Source: Streptomyces sp. NBC_00536
Lineage (GTDB): Bacteria > Actinomycetota > Actinomycetes > Streptomycetales > Streptomycetaceae
Assembly (NCBI RefSeq): GCF_036346295.1
Contig: NZ_CP107820.1
Coordinates: 62,001-126,000, forward strand
Direction: 5' to 3'
Length of the DNA stretch: 64,000 nt
In this document: in pieces, positions 7,454 to 15,818 of the stretch
How the letters are laid out: every line of letters starts with the position of its first letter
Position numbering within the stretch: position 1 is the first letter of the stretch
The notes under the pieces: model-generated
Databases searched by the model: none
Told to the model about the DNA's origin: nothing
What the model saw: the letters and a program-made list of their open reading frames with translations, nothing else
Made by a program: the position numbers and the translations under genes

Positions 7454-8800
7454 TCACCCCCGCGCGTTTCGCCCCCGCGCGCGACGGCGCCCGCGCACCA
7501 CCAGCCAGCCCGCGCCCCCCGCCACGGCCGCCGCCCCGGCTCCGATCGCGCTCCAGCCCAGCACGCCCGGACCGGAGGCCGAGCCGGAACCCGATCCGGA
7601 ACCGGAACCGGACGACGCTCCCGCCGCCCCGCCCTTCGCCTTGGCGCCGCCACCCGCCGCGGCCTGGTCGAGGGTGCCGACCGGGGTGGCCTTGCCGACC
7701 GCCGCGAAGCCCCAGTCGAGCAGTGCGCGCATCTCGGTGTAGACCTGGTCGCGCTTGTTGTCCTGGGGGTTCATCACGGTCACCACGATGGTGTGCCCGT
7801 CCCGCTGGGCCGCTTCGGCCAGGGTGTTCCCCGCGTTCGTGGTGTAGCCGTTCTTGCCGCCGATCAGGCCCGGGTACGGGGCCACGCCGTCGGCGCCGGA
7901 CAGCATGCGGTTGGTGTTGCTGATCCCGAACGGCTTGTCCTTGCCGGGTCCGGCGGGCCCACCGGGGAACTGCGCCGACGCGGTCGAGCAGTACTCCTTG
8001 AAGTCCTTGTCCCTCATGCCCTGTCGCAGGAAGAGCGTGAGGTCGTACGCCGAGGAGACCTGGCCGGGGGCGTCGTAGCCGTCGGGGCTGCGCACGCTCG
8101 TGTCACCGGCGCCCAGTTCCGTGGCACGCCGCTGCATGTCGGCGACGGTCTTCTCGACGCCGCCGTTCATCGCCGCGAGCACGTGCACCGCGTCGTTGCC
8201 CGAGCGCAGGAACACCCCGCGCCACAGGTCGGGTACCTGGTACGTCCCCCCGGGCACGATGCCGACCGCGCTGCTGCCGTCGCCCATCCCCTTGAGGTCC
8301 TCGGGCGTCACCGTACGGCTCCCGTCGTGCGGCACCGCGGGCAGCACCGTGTCCGCGAAGAGCATCTTCAAGGTGCTGGCCGGGGGGAGCTGCCAGTGGG
8401 CGTTCCGTGCCCCGAGCACCTGGCCGGTGTCCGCGTCCGCCACCACCCAGGACAGCGCCGACAGCCCCGCCGGAAGGTTCGGGGCGCCCGCGCCCACCTG
8501 GTCGCCGGGACTGCCGAGCCGCTCGCCGCCCACCTTCGACATCTGCGCGGGCGGCTCCTTGCGCGCCGCACCACCGGGCGCCCCGGACGCCCCGGACGCC
8601 CCTGACGCACCGGGCGTGGGCGTCACCGGCGTCAGGGGAGCGCTCGCGTGCGCGGGCGCGACGCCCGCGCAGGCCACGAGCGCGGTCGCCGCCAGGGCCA
8701 CCAGGGCGCGCCGGGTCCGCGGCCGCGGCGCCCCCGGACCCCGGTCGGCGCGTGTCACGAGGGGCGCGGCCGCGGCCGACACCTCGGTTGTGGCCGTCAT
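7454..8800 (-). CDS. D-alanyl-D-alanine carboxypeptidase (peptidase S11)
   Basis: A 448-residue penicillin-binding protein 5/DacA-like enzyme that trims the terminal D-alanine of peptidoglycan stem peptides outside the membrane. The three active-site motifs are present: STLK at about 139-142, SGN at about 199, and KNG (the usual KTG/KNG) at about 314. An N-terminal segment RRALVALAATALVACAGVAPAHA is the signal/anchor, and a C-terminal helix (GWSAIGAGAAAVAGGAGWLVV) before an Arg-rich tail should anchor it to the membrane. A Gly/Ser-rich linker precedes that helix. ATG 8800 follows AAGGGA. It lies 26 bp downstream of the lipoprotein hydrolase gene, likely one operon. Confidence 0.9.
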   Translation of the reverse strand: MTATTEVSAAAAPLVTRADRGPGAPRPRTRRALVALAATALVACAGVAPAHASAPLTPVTPTPGASGASGASGAPGGAARKEPPAQMSKVGGERLGSPGDQVGAGAPNLPAGLSALSWVVADADTGQVLGARNAHWQLPPASTLKMLFADTVLPAVPHDGSRTVTPEDLKGMGDGSSAVGIVPGGTYQVPDLWRGVFLRSGNDAVHVLAAMNGGVEKTVADMQRRATELGAGDTSVRSPDGYDAPGQVSSAYDLTLFLRQGMRDKDFKEYCSTASAQFPGGPAGPGKDKPFGISNTNRMLSGADGVAPYPGLIGGKNGYTTNAGNTLAEAAQRDGHTIVVTVMNPQDNKRDQVYTEMRALLDWGFAAVGKATPVGTLDQAAAGGGAKAKGGAAGASSGSGSGSGSGSASGPGVLGWSAIGAGAAAVAGGAGWLVVRGRRRARGRNARG

Positions 8801-8826
8801 CGGCACGTCCCTTCCCCCGGGCACGG

Positions 8827-9966
8827 TCACTGCGCGGCGACCGGACCGCGCATCCGGTCGCTCATCCACTTCAGGTCACCGCCGTTGAACAGGGTGTCCG
8901 TGTACTTGTAGCCGTCGTGGCCGCCCTCGAAGGAGGTCACCCGGGTCTCTATCGGGCCCTTGGTGATCTCCTGGCGGAGCTTGTCGAGCGCCGCGACCTC
9001 CTGCTTCGGCTCCTTCGTGCCCATGATGAAGGAGATGTGGACCTTGAGGCCGGTCGTGGGGCCGGTCGAGGGGCCGGTCGTGGCACCGGTCGAAGGGCTG
9101 CTCTTGGGCGTGCTCTTGGGGCTGCTCTTGGAGCCGGCCTTGGCGCTGCTCGACGGGCTGCTCGTGGGGCCGCCCGCCCCGCCGCTCTTCTTGATCAGCT
9201 GTTCGGCCAGCCAGGACGGGCTGTTCTCCTGCTTCTCCTTCGCATGGCCGTTCCACAGCGGCGAGTCGGGCGCCGCGTCCGGACCGCCCGCGATCGCCAC
9301 GCTGAACCGGTCGGGGTACTGGAGCACCATCTTCATGCCCACGTAGCCGCCGGAGGAGGAACCGAAGAAGCCCCAGCCCTTCGGGTCGGCGTACGTACGG
9401 AAGTTCTCCCGCACCAGGTCGGGGACGTCATCCGAGATCCAGGTGCCCATCTTCGGCTGCCCCGGTATGTCACTGCCGTCGTAGTACGTGTCCTTGTCCG
9501 CGTTCAGGACCGGCATGATCACGATGAACGGCAGGCTCTCACCCTTGTCGGCGGCCTCCCCGATCCGCTCCTGCAGACGGAACTCCTTGGAGAAGAAGTA
9601 GTTGGTCGGGTAGCCCACGGCGCCCGGCAGGGCCATCAGGACGGGGAAGGCACTGTTCTTGTACTCGGGCCGGTCGTACTGCTTCGGCACCCAGGCCCAC
9701 ACCCGGCCGGTGAAACCGGACTTCGGCCCCTTCAGGTCGACGTGCACCACCCGGGTCCCGTCCGCCAGCGTCCGCTGCGGGTCCCACGAACGCGGGTTGG
9801 TCGGCATCCGGACATCACTGGCGGCCTTGCTCTCCCCGGGCTTCGCCGACTGCCCGGAATCCTTCGGCGCGAAGGAGACGGGATCGCCGTCGCTGGAACA
9901 GCCGGACAGCGCCGCGACGGCGGACAGGACGAGGGCCGCGCAGAGCGTGGCGGAACGGTGTTTCAC
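8827..9966 (-). CDS. Lipoprotein alpha/beta hydrolase, esterase-D-like
   Basis: A 379-residue protein with a lipoprotein signal ending in the lipobox LSGC (Cys22), so it should be anchored on the outer face of the membrane. The body resembles the putative-esterase/mycolyltransferase family: GRVWAWVPKQYD, a PVLMALPGAVGYPTNYF segment and the nucleophile motif GFFGSSSGGYVG at about 200. The histidine is probably in FEGGHDGYKY near the end. A Ser/Pro/Thr/Gly/Lys-rich insertion of about 45 residues (about 257-300) interrupts the domain before the last strands. The reaction is unknown. It is next to the lipstatin-like operon, but an unrelated cell-envelope role with the downstream carboxypeptidase is equally likely. 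Confidence 0.8.
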   Translation of the reverse strand: MKHRSATLCAALVLSAVAALSGCSSDGDPVSFAPKDSGQSAKPGESKAASDVRMPTNPRSWDPQRTLADGTRVVHVDLKGPKSGFTGRVWAWVPKQYDRPEYKNSAFPVLMALPGAVGYPTNYFFSKEFRLQERIGEAADKGESLPFIVIMPVLNADKDTYYDGSDIPGQPKMGTWISDDVPDLVRENFRTYADPKGWGFFGSSSGGYVGMKMVLQYPDRFSVAIAGGPDAAPDSPLWNGHAKEKQENSPSWLAEQLIKKSGGAGGPTSSPSSSAKAGSKSSPKSTPKSSPSTGATTGPSTGPTTGLKVHISFIMGTKEPKQEVAALDKLRQEITKGPIETRVTSFEGGHDGYKYTDTLFNGGDLKWMSDRMRGPVAAQ

Positions 9967-10047
9967 TCGGACTCCGGGGCAGACGTACGGTTCTCGAACA
10001 CGGATCTCGAACGGATCTCGCTGCTATAGATCGATACGGCGACATAT

Positions 10048-10063
10048 CGGTTCCATCGAACCG
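10048..10063. terminator. Possible weak hairpin after the beta-lactone operon
   Basis: CGGTTC (10048-10053) and GAACCG (10058-10063) form a 6-bp stem with a 4-base loop 31 bp downstream of the formyltransferase stop. It is the only hairpin I see before the next gene. The short stem makes a terminator role uncertain. Confidence 0.3.
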
Positions 10064-10093
10064 TCACGAAGAAGAGCGGACCCGCGGACGCCG

Positions 10094-10774
10094 TCAGCGG
10101 AGTTCGGCCACCGCCCGGGCCACTTCGGGGGCGTGGGGCGCGAAGGGGCCGAGGTCGGTGGCGCGGGGGTAGGACGGGTGGTCGCGGAAGTCCGCGAGGC
10201 GGGCCAGGGCGCGGGCGCCGTAGTAGGCGGAGGGCGCGGGCGGGCGGGGGGTGGCGGCGGGCGGGGCGGGCGTGCCCGTGGCCACGTACGGGAGGTGCTC
10301 CTCGAAGAGCCGCTGGCAGGCCCGGATGCCCCGGAGCATGACCTGGTGGTGGCGGTCCTCGGGGGTGAGGGGGAAGCGGCGCTCGGCGAGCACCGGGCCG
10401 GTGTCGATGCCCGCGTCGACCTCGTGGAGGGTGGCGCCGTACTCCGGGTCGCCGTGCAGCAGGGCGAAGAGGAGCGCGACGGAGGGCAGTCCGCGGTGCT
10501 GCGGCAGCAGGCCGTTGTGGACGTTGAGGATGCGCAGGCCCCGGGAGAGCAGGGGCGCCCGGAAGATCCGCCGGTTGTTGAGCGACCAGACGATGCCGTC
10601 GGTGCAGGCGGCCGCGAGGGTGTCGGCGTGCGCGTTGACGTCGGGGGCGGCCAGGTGCGGGGCCCCGGCCGCGTCAAGCGGGTCCGTGGAGCAGACGAGG
10701 TCGACGGGGTGACCCTCGGCGAGGGCGTGGCGCACGGCCCGGTGGAGCAGGGCGCCGTCTCCGATGAAGATCAC
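10094..10774 (-). CDS. lstF: Formyltransferase, LstF-like
   Basis: A 226-residue protein of the methionyl-tRNA formyltransferase/GART-type fold. It begins VIFIGDGALLHRAV and has the active-site region ILNVHNGLLPQHRGLPSVA and the following GATLHEVDAGIDTGPVLA, holding the Asn-His-Asp set of N10-formyl-tetrahydrofolate-dependent transferases. The expected role is N-formylation of the amino-acid side arm of a lipstatin-type beta-lactone. The GTG at 10774 overlaps the NRPS stop by four bases (GTGA), so it is the last, coupled cistron of the operon. The C-terminal third is Pro/Ala-rich. Symbol assigned by gene order with the published lipstatin operon. Confidence 0.85.
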   Translation of the reverse strand: MIFIGDGALLHRAVRHALAEGHPVDLVCSTDPLDAAGAPHLAAPDVNAHADTLAAACTDGIVWSLNNRRIFRAPLLSRGLRILNVHNGLLPQHRGLPSVALLFALLHGDPEYGATLHEVDAGIDTGPVLAERRFPLTPEDRHHQVMLRGIRACQRLFEEHLPYVATGTPAPPAATPRPPAPSAYYGARALARLADFRDHPSYPRATDLGPFAPHAPEVARAVAELR

Positions 10775-13700
10775 GCGGGTACCTCTTCCCGGGCGGCCTC
10801 GATGTGGGTACATATCTGATCAACCGTCACTTCGCGGACCAGGGACTCCAGTCGGCTCATGAAGTGGTCGGCCTGGGCCTGGTTCAGCAGGTCCGAGGAG
10901 ACCGCGGTGAGCATCTCGATCAGGGCGAGGGAGTCGCCGCCGAGGTCCTGGAAGTCCGCGCCGGGGGCCAGGGCGGTGGCGGTGTCCGTGCCGAGGATCG
11001 CGGCCCAGTGTCCGGCCACTCGTTCCCGGAGGGGTGCGGGTGCGGGTGCGGGTGCGGGGTCCTGGTTGCCGAACGGGTCGGGGAGCGCGTCGAGGTCGGC
11101 CTTGCCCGTCACCGTGCTGGGGATCTCGTCCACGAGGACGAGATGCGCCGGGACCAGGTGGGCGGGCAGTCTGCCGGTCAGCCCGGCGCGGAGGAGGGCG
11201 GGGAGGTCCTTGCACGAGTCCGGGCCGGGGGCGCGGGGGACTACGTACGCGCACAGCGCCGGGGCGGTGGTGGGGGTGCGGCGGCGGGCGGTGACCACGG
11301 CGCGGCGCACGGCGGGGTGGGCCTCCAGCGCGGCGACGGTCTCGGCGGGTTCGACCCGGTGTCCGGCGATCTTGAGCTGCCCGTCCGCGCGCCCGGCGAA
11401 CTCGATGGCGCCGCCCGGGAGGCGCCGTCCCAGGTCGCCCGTGCGGTAGCCGCGGGTGCCGTCGGGGAGGGTGAGGAAGGGGGACGGGCCGTCGGCCACC
11501 AGGTAACCGCGGGCGACCTGGGGGCCGGTGACGACGATTTCACCGCTCTGCCCTGGGTCCAACGCCCCCGTGCCGTCCGGTGCGACGAGGTCGACGCGGG
11601 CGTACGGGCCCGGCGTGCCCAGCGGGATCGTCGCGGCGCCCCCGTCGAGGTCGCCGTCGTCGACGACGTGGGCGAGGCAGGCGACGGTGGCCTCGGTGGG
11701 CCCGTAGCCGTTGATGATCCGGCAGTCCGCTCCGAAGGCGGTGCGTGCCGCGCGTACGGCGGCCGGGGTGAGCGTCTCGCCGCCGAGCAGCAGGGTGCGT
11801 ACGGCCCCGCCCGGGGTCAGCAGCGGCAGGTGGGACGGGGTCAGGGCGAGGGTGTCGGCCCGGTGTTCGGTGACGAGGCGGCGCAGCGCGGCGCGCGAGG
11901 GGGCGCCGGGTGCGAGGACGGCCGTACCGCCCGCGAGGAGGGGGAGGAACAACGGGAAGCAGGAGATGTCGAAGGCGTAGGAGGAGACGAAACCGAAGCG
12001 GGTGGTGTCCGTGACCCGGCAGAGGGCCGTCATCCAGCGGACGAAGCCGACGAGGCTGCCGTGCTCGATCTGTACGCCCTTGGGCCGGCCGGTGGAGCCG
12101 GAGGTGTGCATGACGTACGCGAGGTCCCCGGCGGCGGGGCCGGGTCCGGGCGGCGGGGAGCCGTCGGGCAGGGCGGGCACGTCCTCGGCGGCGAGCACCG
12201 GGCACGGCACGAACCGGGCCAGCCGCTCCGTGAAGTGACGCTGGGTCAGGCAGAGCCGTGCGCCGGAGGCCCGCAGGACCTCCTCGATCCGCGCGTCGGG
12301 GTGGGCGGGGTCCAGCGGCAGGTAGGCGGCGCCCGCCTTGAGGATGCCCCACAGGGCGGTGACCCCGGCCGGTGAGCGGTCGACGACCAGGGCGACCGGA
12401 TCTTCCCGGCCGATGCCGCGGTCGCGCAGCGCGGTGGCAACGGCGTCGGAGCGGCGGTCGAGTGCGGCGTACGTGAGCGGGCCCTCGGGGCCGTCGAGGG
12501 CGCAGGCGTGCGGTGTACGGGCGGCCCGCGCCCGGAAGAGGTCCACGACGGTGTCCGCGCCGGTGGGTCCGGGGTCCGGCACCGGGGCGGGGGCGGGTGC
12601 GGCGGCCGCCGTGGCGGGGGCGGGGGCGGACCCGGCCCGAACGCCGTTCCCGGCGGCGGGGGTTGAACTGGTTGCCGGGGCGGGCGCGGCAGCCGCCGGG
12701 GCGGAAGCGGAGGCCGCGCCGGGGCGGGGGCTCCGGGCGGGGTCCGAGCCGGAACCCGGGCCGGAGCCGGAACCCGGGGCCGGGGCCGGTGTCGGTGTCG
12801 GTGTCGGTGTCGGGGCCGAGGCCAGGGCCGGGCCCGAGGCCGGGACGGCCGGCTTGACGGGCGCGGGCGCGGTGGCGGGCGCGGGCGCGGTGGCGGTGCG
12901 GACCAGTGCGGACGGCATCGCGGCCGGGCCGGTCAGGTGGGTCAGGGTGGCGTCGAGGAGGCGGGCCGCGCGGTCGGCGAGCCCGGGGCCGCCACGGACG
13001 CCGATCGTCACCTCGGTCCGGGCGGTGCCGTCCGCTCCGGTGCCGGTCTCGGCGGCGACCAGCGAGAGCGGCACCAGCGGCGCGTGGACGGGCAGCGCGT
13101 GGACGGCAGTGGCGGTGAACCCGCCGCCCTGGTACTCGTACAGGTCCAGGCGGCCCAGGTGGGAGACGACGGCGGTGGCCAAGTGCCGGTCGGTACGGGC
13201 CGCGACGGCCTGGGCGGCCCGCAGCAGCAAGGCGGTGGCGGCCCCCGGGAGCCGGGCCGCCGCGCTCTCGAAGCCGGTGGCGCACTCGCGGCCCTCGGCG
13301 AGGGCCGTCAGCAGGCGGGTGTGCGCGACGGTCCACTCCGTGCCCGGGTGCAGGTCGAGGAAGAGGGGCAGGGTGAGGTTGCCGGTGGCGGCGAGGTCGG
13401 GATCGTAGCGGCGCAGGTCGGCCGGGACCATGACCCGGGCGGAGCGCCCGGTGGTGTCGGCGAGGGCCTGGGCGAGGCGGGCGGTCAGGGCCGGGTGGTG
13501 ACCGGGCAGGGTCCGGCGCAGCCAGTGGGTGTGCCCTGCGCCTGCGGCGGCGCCCCGGCCCTCGCGGGGCAGGGGGGACGGGCGGTCCAGGGGCGGGGTG
13601 GGGCGGCGGGCGGTGCAGCCCAGGCGGCGCAGGAGCGCGTGGTCGGTCTCCGGGGACAGTGCGGGGCGGGCGAGCTCGCCGCGCAGCGCGCGGAAGACCT

Positions 13701-14736
13701 CCCGGACCCAGAGCAGGGCGCCGTGACCGTCCATCAGCGCGTGGGAGGCGCTGAAGACGAGGGTGGAGCGGGCCGGGTCCAGGCCGGGCACGACCAGGAC
13801 CTCGCAGCCGGGCGGGTCGGCGGGGTGGGTGTGCCCGGTGAGCACCGCCGCATCGAGGACGCCGTCGTACGGGTCCGCGGGGGCGGCGTACCGCAGGCCC
13901 GGCGGCGGCCCCTCGGCCCGCCACTCGGCCCCGGTGCGCACGAGCCGTGACCCGGGGCAGGACTCGGCGGCCCGGGCGAGCGCGGCCCGCAAGTGCGCGG
14001 GCTCGGGCACACCGTCGCCCTCGATGACGATCCGCAGGGCCATGGCCCCGCGCGGGTCCCCGGCGGCGAGGTAGAGCCGCTCGGTGGCGGACACGGGGCG
14101 CCGGTACCAGTGCCCTACCGGGCCGGGTGCGGGGGGAGCGTGCTCGGTCTGGGCCGGGGTCGGGGTCGGGGCCGGGCCCGAAGCCGGAGCCGAGGTCGGA
14201 GCCGGAGCCGGAGCCGGGGCAGAGGCCTGGGCCTGGCCAGACGCCTGGGCCGGAACCGGAGTCGAGGCCGGAGCCGGGGCCAGGGTTGAGGCCGGAGCCG
14301 GGGCAGGGGACGGGGTCGGGGCCGAGGTCGGGGCCGGGGCCAGGCCCGAAGCCCGAGCCGAGGTCGGAGCCGGAGCCGGGGCAGAGGCCTGGGCCTGGCC
14401 AGACGCCTGGGCCGGAACCGGAGTCGAGGCCGGAGCCGGGGCAGGGGACGGGGTCGGGGATGAAGCCGGGGCCGGGGCCGGGGCCGCGGGCGCGGGCGGC
14501 GCCGAAGCCGGGGCCGGGGCCGGAGCCGGGGCCGGAGCCGAGGCCGGGGCCGGAGTCGAGGCCGGGGCCGGAGCCGAGGCCGGGGCCGGAGCCGAGGCCA
14601 AGACCGGAGCCGAGGCCAAGACCGGAGCCGAGGCCAAGACCGGACCCGGCTCCGAGGTCGGGGCCGAGCCAGAGGCCTGGGCAGAGGCCTGGGCGCGGGT
14701 CTGAGCCCGGGTCGGGGGCGGGGGCTGGTTGGTCAT
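10771..14736 (-). CDS. lstE: NRPS with C-A-T domains and Ala/Pro-rich linkers, LstE-like
   Basis: A 1,321-residue single-module synthetase. Residues 1-204 are an Ala/Pro/Ser/Thr low-complexity tract. A condensation-like domain follows, with HALMDGHG at 332-339 (only the second His of HHxxxDG is kept). A second Ala/Pro/Gly/Ser tract covers about 613-725. The adenylation domain has HTSGSTGRPKGV near 875, GYGPTEATV, YRTGDLG and GRADGQLKIAGHRVEP, and a carrier domain with LGGDSLALIEML near 1265 ends the protein. By analogy with LstE it should load an amino acid (leucine in lipstatin) and esterify it to the hydroxyl of the fatty chain. ATG 14736 overlaps the reductase stop. No thioesterase domain is present. 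Confidence 0.9.
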   Translation of the reverse strand: MTNQPPPPTRAQTRAQASAQASGSAPTSEPGPVLASAPVLASAPVLASAPAPASAPAPASTPAPASAPAPAPAPAPASAPPAPAAPAPAPASSPTPSPAPAPASTPVPAQASGQAQASAPAPAPTSARASGLAPAPTSAPTPSPAPAPASTLAPAPASTPVPAQASGQAQASAPAPAPAPTSAPASGPAPTPTPAQTEHAPPAPGPVGHWYRRPVSATERLYLAAGDPRGAMALRIVIEGDGVPEPAHLRAALARAAESCPGSRLVRTGAEWRAEGPPPGLRYAAPADPYDGVLDAAVLTGHTHPADPPGCEVLVVPGLDPARSTLVFSASHALMDGHGALLWVREVFRALRGELARPALSPETDHALLRRLGCTARRPTPPLDRPSPLPREGRGAAAGAGHTHWLRRTLPGHHPALTARLAQALADTTGRSARVMVPADLRRYDPDLAATGNLTLPLFLDLHPGTEWTVAHTRLLTALAEGRECATGFESAAARLPGAATALLLRAAQAVAARTDRHLATAVVSHLGRLDLYEYQGGGFTATAVHALPVHAPLVPLSLVAAETGTGADGTARTEVTIGVRGGPGLADRAARLLDATLTHLTGPAAMPSALVRTATAPAPATAPAPVKPAVPASGPALASAPTPTPTPTPAPAPGSGSGPGSGSDPARSPRPGAASASAPAAAAPAPATSSTPAAGNGVRAGSAPAPATAAAAPAPAPVPDPGPTGADTVVDLFRARAARTPHACALDGPEGPLTYAALDRRSDAVATALRDRGIGREDPVALVVDRSPAGVTALWGILKAGAAYLPLDPAHPDARIEEVLRASGARLCLTQRHFTERLARFVPCPVLAAEDVPALPDGSPPPGPGPAAGDLAYVMHTSGSTGRPKGVQIEHGSLVGFVRWMTALCRVTDTTRFGFVSSYAFDISCFPLFLPLLAGGTAVLAPGAPSRAALRRLVTEHRADTLALTPSHLPLLTPGGAVRTLLLGGETLTPAAVRAARTAFGADCRIINGYGPTEATVACLAHVVDDGDLDGGAATIPLGTPGPYARVDLVAPDGTGALDPGQSGEIVVTGPQVARGYLVADGPSPFLTLPDGTRGYRTGDLGRRLPGGAIEFAGRADGQLKIAGHRVEPAETVAALEAHPAVRRAVVTARRRTPTTAPALCAYVVPRAPGPDSCKDLPALLRAGLTGRLPAHLVPAHLVLVDEIPSTVTGKADLDALPDPFGNQDPAPAPAPAPLRERVAGHWAAILGTDTATALAPGADFQDLGGDSLALIEMLTAVSSDLLNQAQADHFMSRLESLVREVTVDQICTHIEAAREEVPA
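12545..12900 (-). repeat. Low-complexity Ala/Pro/Gly/Ser-coding tract between C and A domains
   Basis: This part of the NRPS gene encodes a C-A interdomain linker of about 115 residues made almost only of Ala, Pro, Gly, Ser and Thr, including short PT-type and GS-type runs (GTGTCG hexamers at about 12790-12818). Normal C-A linkers in NRPSs are much shorter and folded. Confidence 0.8.
14130..14712 (-). repeat. Minisatellite-like Ala/Pro-coding tract at the NRPS N-terminus
   Basis: A tract of about 580 bp built of GCCGGGGCC/GCCGGAGCC-type hexamers encodes the Ala/Pro-rich first 200 residues of the NRPS. Inside it, a segment of about 90 bp containing AGAGGCCTGGGCCTGG occurs twice, at about 14187-14281 and 14355-14443. 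After a one-hexamer difference the copies are offset by 162 bp, an exact number of codons. GAGGCCAAGACCGGAGCC-type units repeat at 14590-14640. All changes seem to be in whole codons, so the frame is kept. Confidence 0.8.
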
Positions 14737-15818
14737 CGGGTGGGGGTCCCTTGCTGGGGGTGCGGGGTGTGTGGGGTGGTGGGGTGGGACCAGGGCTGGG
14801 GGCCGCCCAACGAGTGGATCCAGGGGAGGAGTTCGGCCAGGCCGGCGCGCTGGGTGCGCGGGGGTGCGTAGCCGAGGTCGCGGCGGGCGGCGGTGGTGTC
14901 GTAGGTGGTGGAGCGGGTGAGGAGGGCCAGGGAGTAGCGGCTGAGAGGGGGAGCGCTCTTGCGGCTGGTGGCGGGGCGCAGTCGCCAGAGGGTTTCGAGC
15001 GTGGCGGCCAGGGCTCGGCCGGCCGCGAGCGGGATGCGGGGTGTGGGCGGGGCGCAGCCGAGGGCCGCGCCGACCCGGGTCAGGAAGGGCCACAGGTCGG
15101 TGACCTCGTCGTCCGCGACGAAGTACGCCTTGCCGCCGACGCGTTCGGCGGGGGCGGTCGCGGCCCGCAGGCAGGCGTCGACCGCGTTGTCGCTGTGGCA
15201 CAGGGAGACCAGGACGCGTTTGCCGCCGGAGAGGTCGGGGAGGCGGCCCGCGTGCATCGCGCCGATCAGGGTCGGCAGGAAGCCCGCGTGGTCGCGGATG
15301 CCCCAGATGCCGCGCGGGCGCAGCGCGCAGGTGGTGAACTCCGGTGTGTGCGCGGCGAGTACGTTCTGCTCGGCGCGGGCCTTGGTCGCGCTGTAGGGGT
15401 GCAGGAAGCGGGTGGGGTACGGGACGCTCTCGTCGAGGCCGAGCCGGTCGCCCTCGCGGACCCGCATCAGCGCGCTGGGGCTGGAGACGAAGACGAAGCG
15501 GTGGGCTCCCGCGGCCCGGGCCGCCGTGAGCAGGTGCCGGGTCCCGGCGACGTTCGCCTCGTGGAACTGCGCGTACGTGCCGCGGTCGACGACGCGGGCG
15601 GCGCTGTGCAGGACGACGTCCTGGCCCTCGGCCGCCGCGCGCAGCGAGGCGGGGTCGCCGAGGTCGCCGACGGCGAGGTCGAGTCCGGGCAGGGAGCGCA
15701 GCCGCGCGGTGTCGGAGCCCTGGCGCACCAGCGCCCGTACGGTGTGCCCCTCGCGCAGGCAGGCGTCGGCGAGGTGGCCGCCGAGGAAGCCGGTGGCTCC
15801 GGTGATCAGGATGTTCAC
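14733..15818 (-). CDS. lstD: NAD(P)-dependent 3-beta-HSD/OleD-like reductase, LstD-like
   Basis: A 361-residue extended short-chain dehydrogenase. It starts VNILITGATGFLGGHLADA, with the Rossmann GxxGxxG motif, and keeps VSSPSAL and YSATKARAEQ (YxxxK) for catalysis. OleD reduces the beta-keto group of a 2-alkyl-3-ketoalkanoic acid to the beta-hydroxy acid used for beta-lactone closure; the LstD homologue is thought to do the same. GTG 15818 overlaps the OleC-like stop (GTGA) and the stop overlaps the NRPS start (ATGA), so translation is coupled on both sides. The C-terminal 25 residues are His/Pro/Thr-rich. Confidence 0.9.
   Translation of the reverse strand: MNILITGATGFLGGHLADACLREGHTVRALVRQGSDTARLRSLPGLDLAVGDLGDPASLRAAAEGQDVVLHSAARVVDRGTYAQFHEANVAGTRHLLTAARAAGAHRFVFVSSPSALMRVREGDRLGLDESVPYPTRFLHPYSATKARAEQNVLAAHTPEFTTCALRPRGIWGIRDHAGFLPTLIGAMHAGRLPDLSGGKRVLVSLCHSDNAVDACLRAATAPAERVGGKAYFVADDEVTDLWPFLTRVGAALGCAPPTPRIPLAAGRALAATLETLWRLRPATSRKSAPPLSRYSLALLTRSTTYDTTAARRDLGYAPPRTQRAGLAELLPWIHSLGGPQPWSHPTTPHTPHPQQGTPTR

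Noticed and set aside
8580..8625. Short GCCCCGGAC-type repeats in the carboxypeptidase gene.
   Set aside because: They encode a small Gly/Ala/Ser/Pro linker after the signal segment and are ordinary low complexity.
14130..14712. Repeats that at first glance resemble a CRISPR-like or minisatellite array outside genes.
   Set aside because: Units have no constant spacer lengths and the tract is in frame with the NRPS, encoding its Ala/Pro-rich head.
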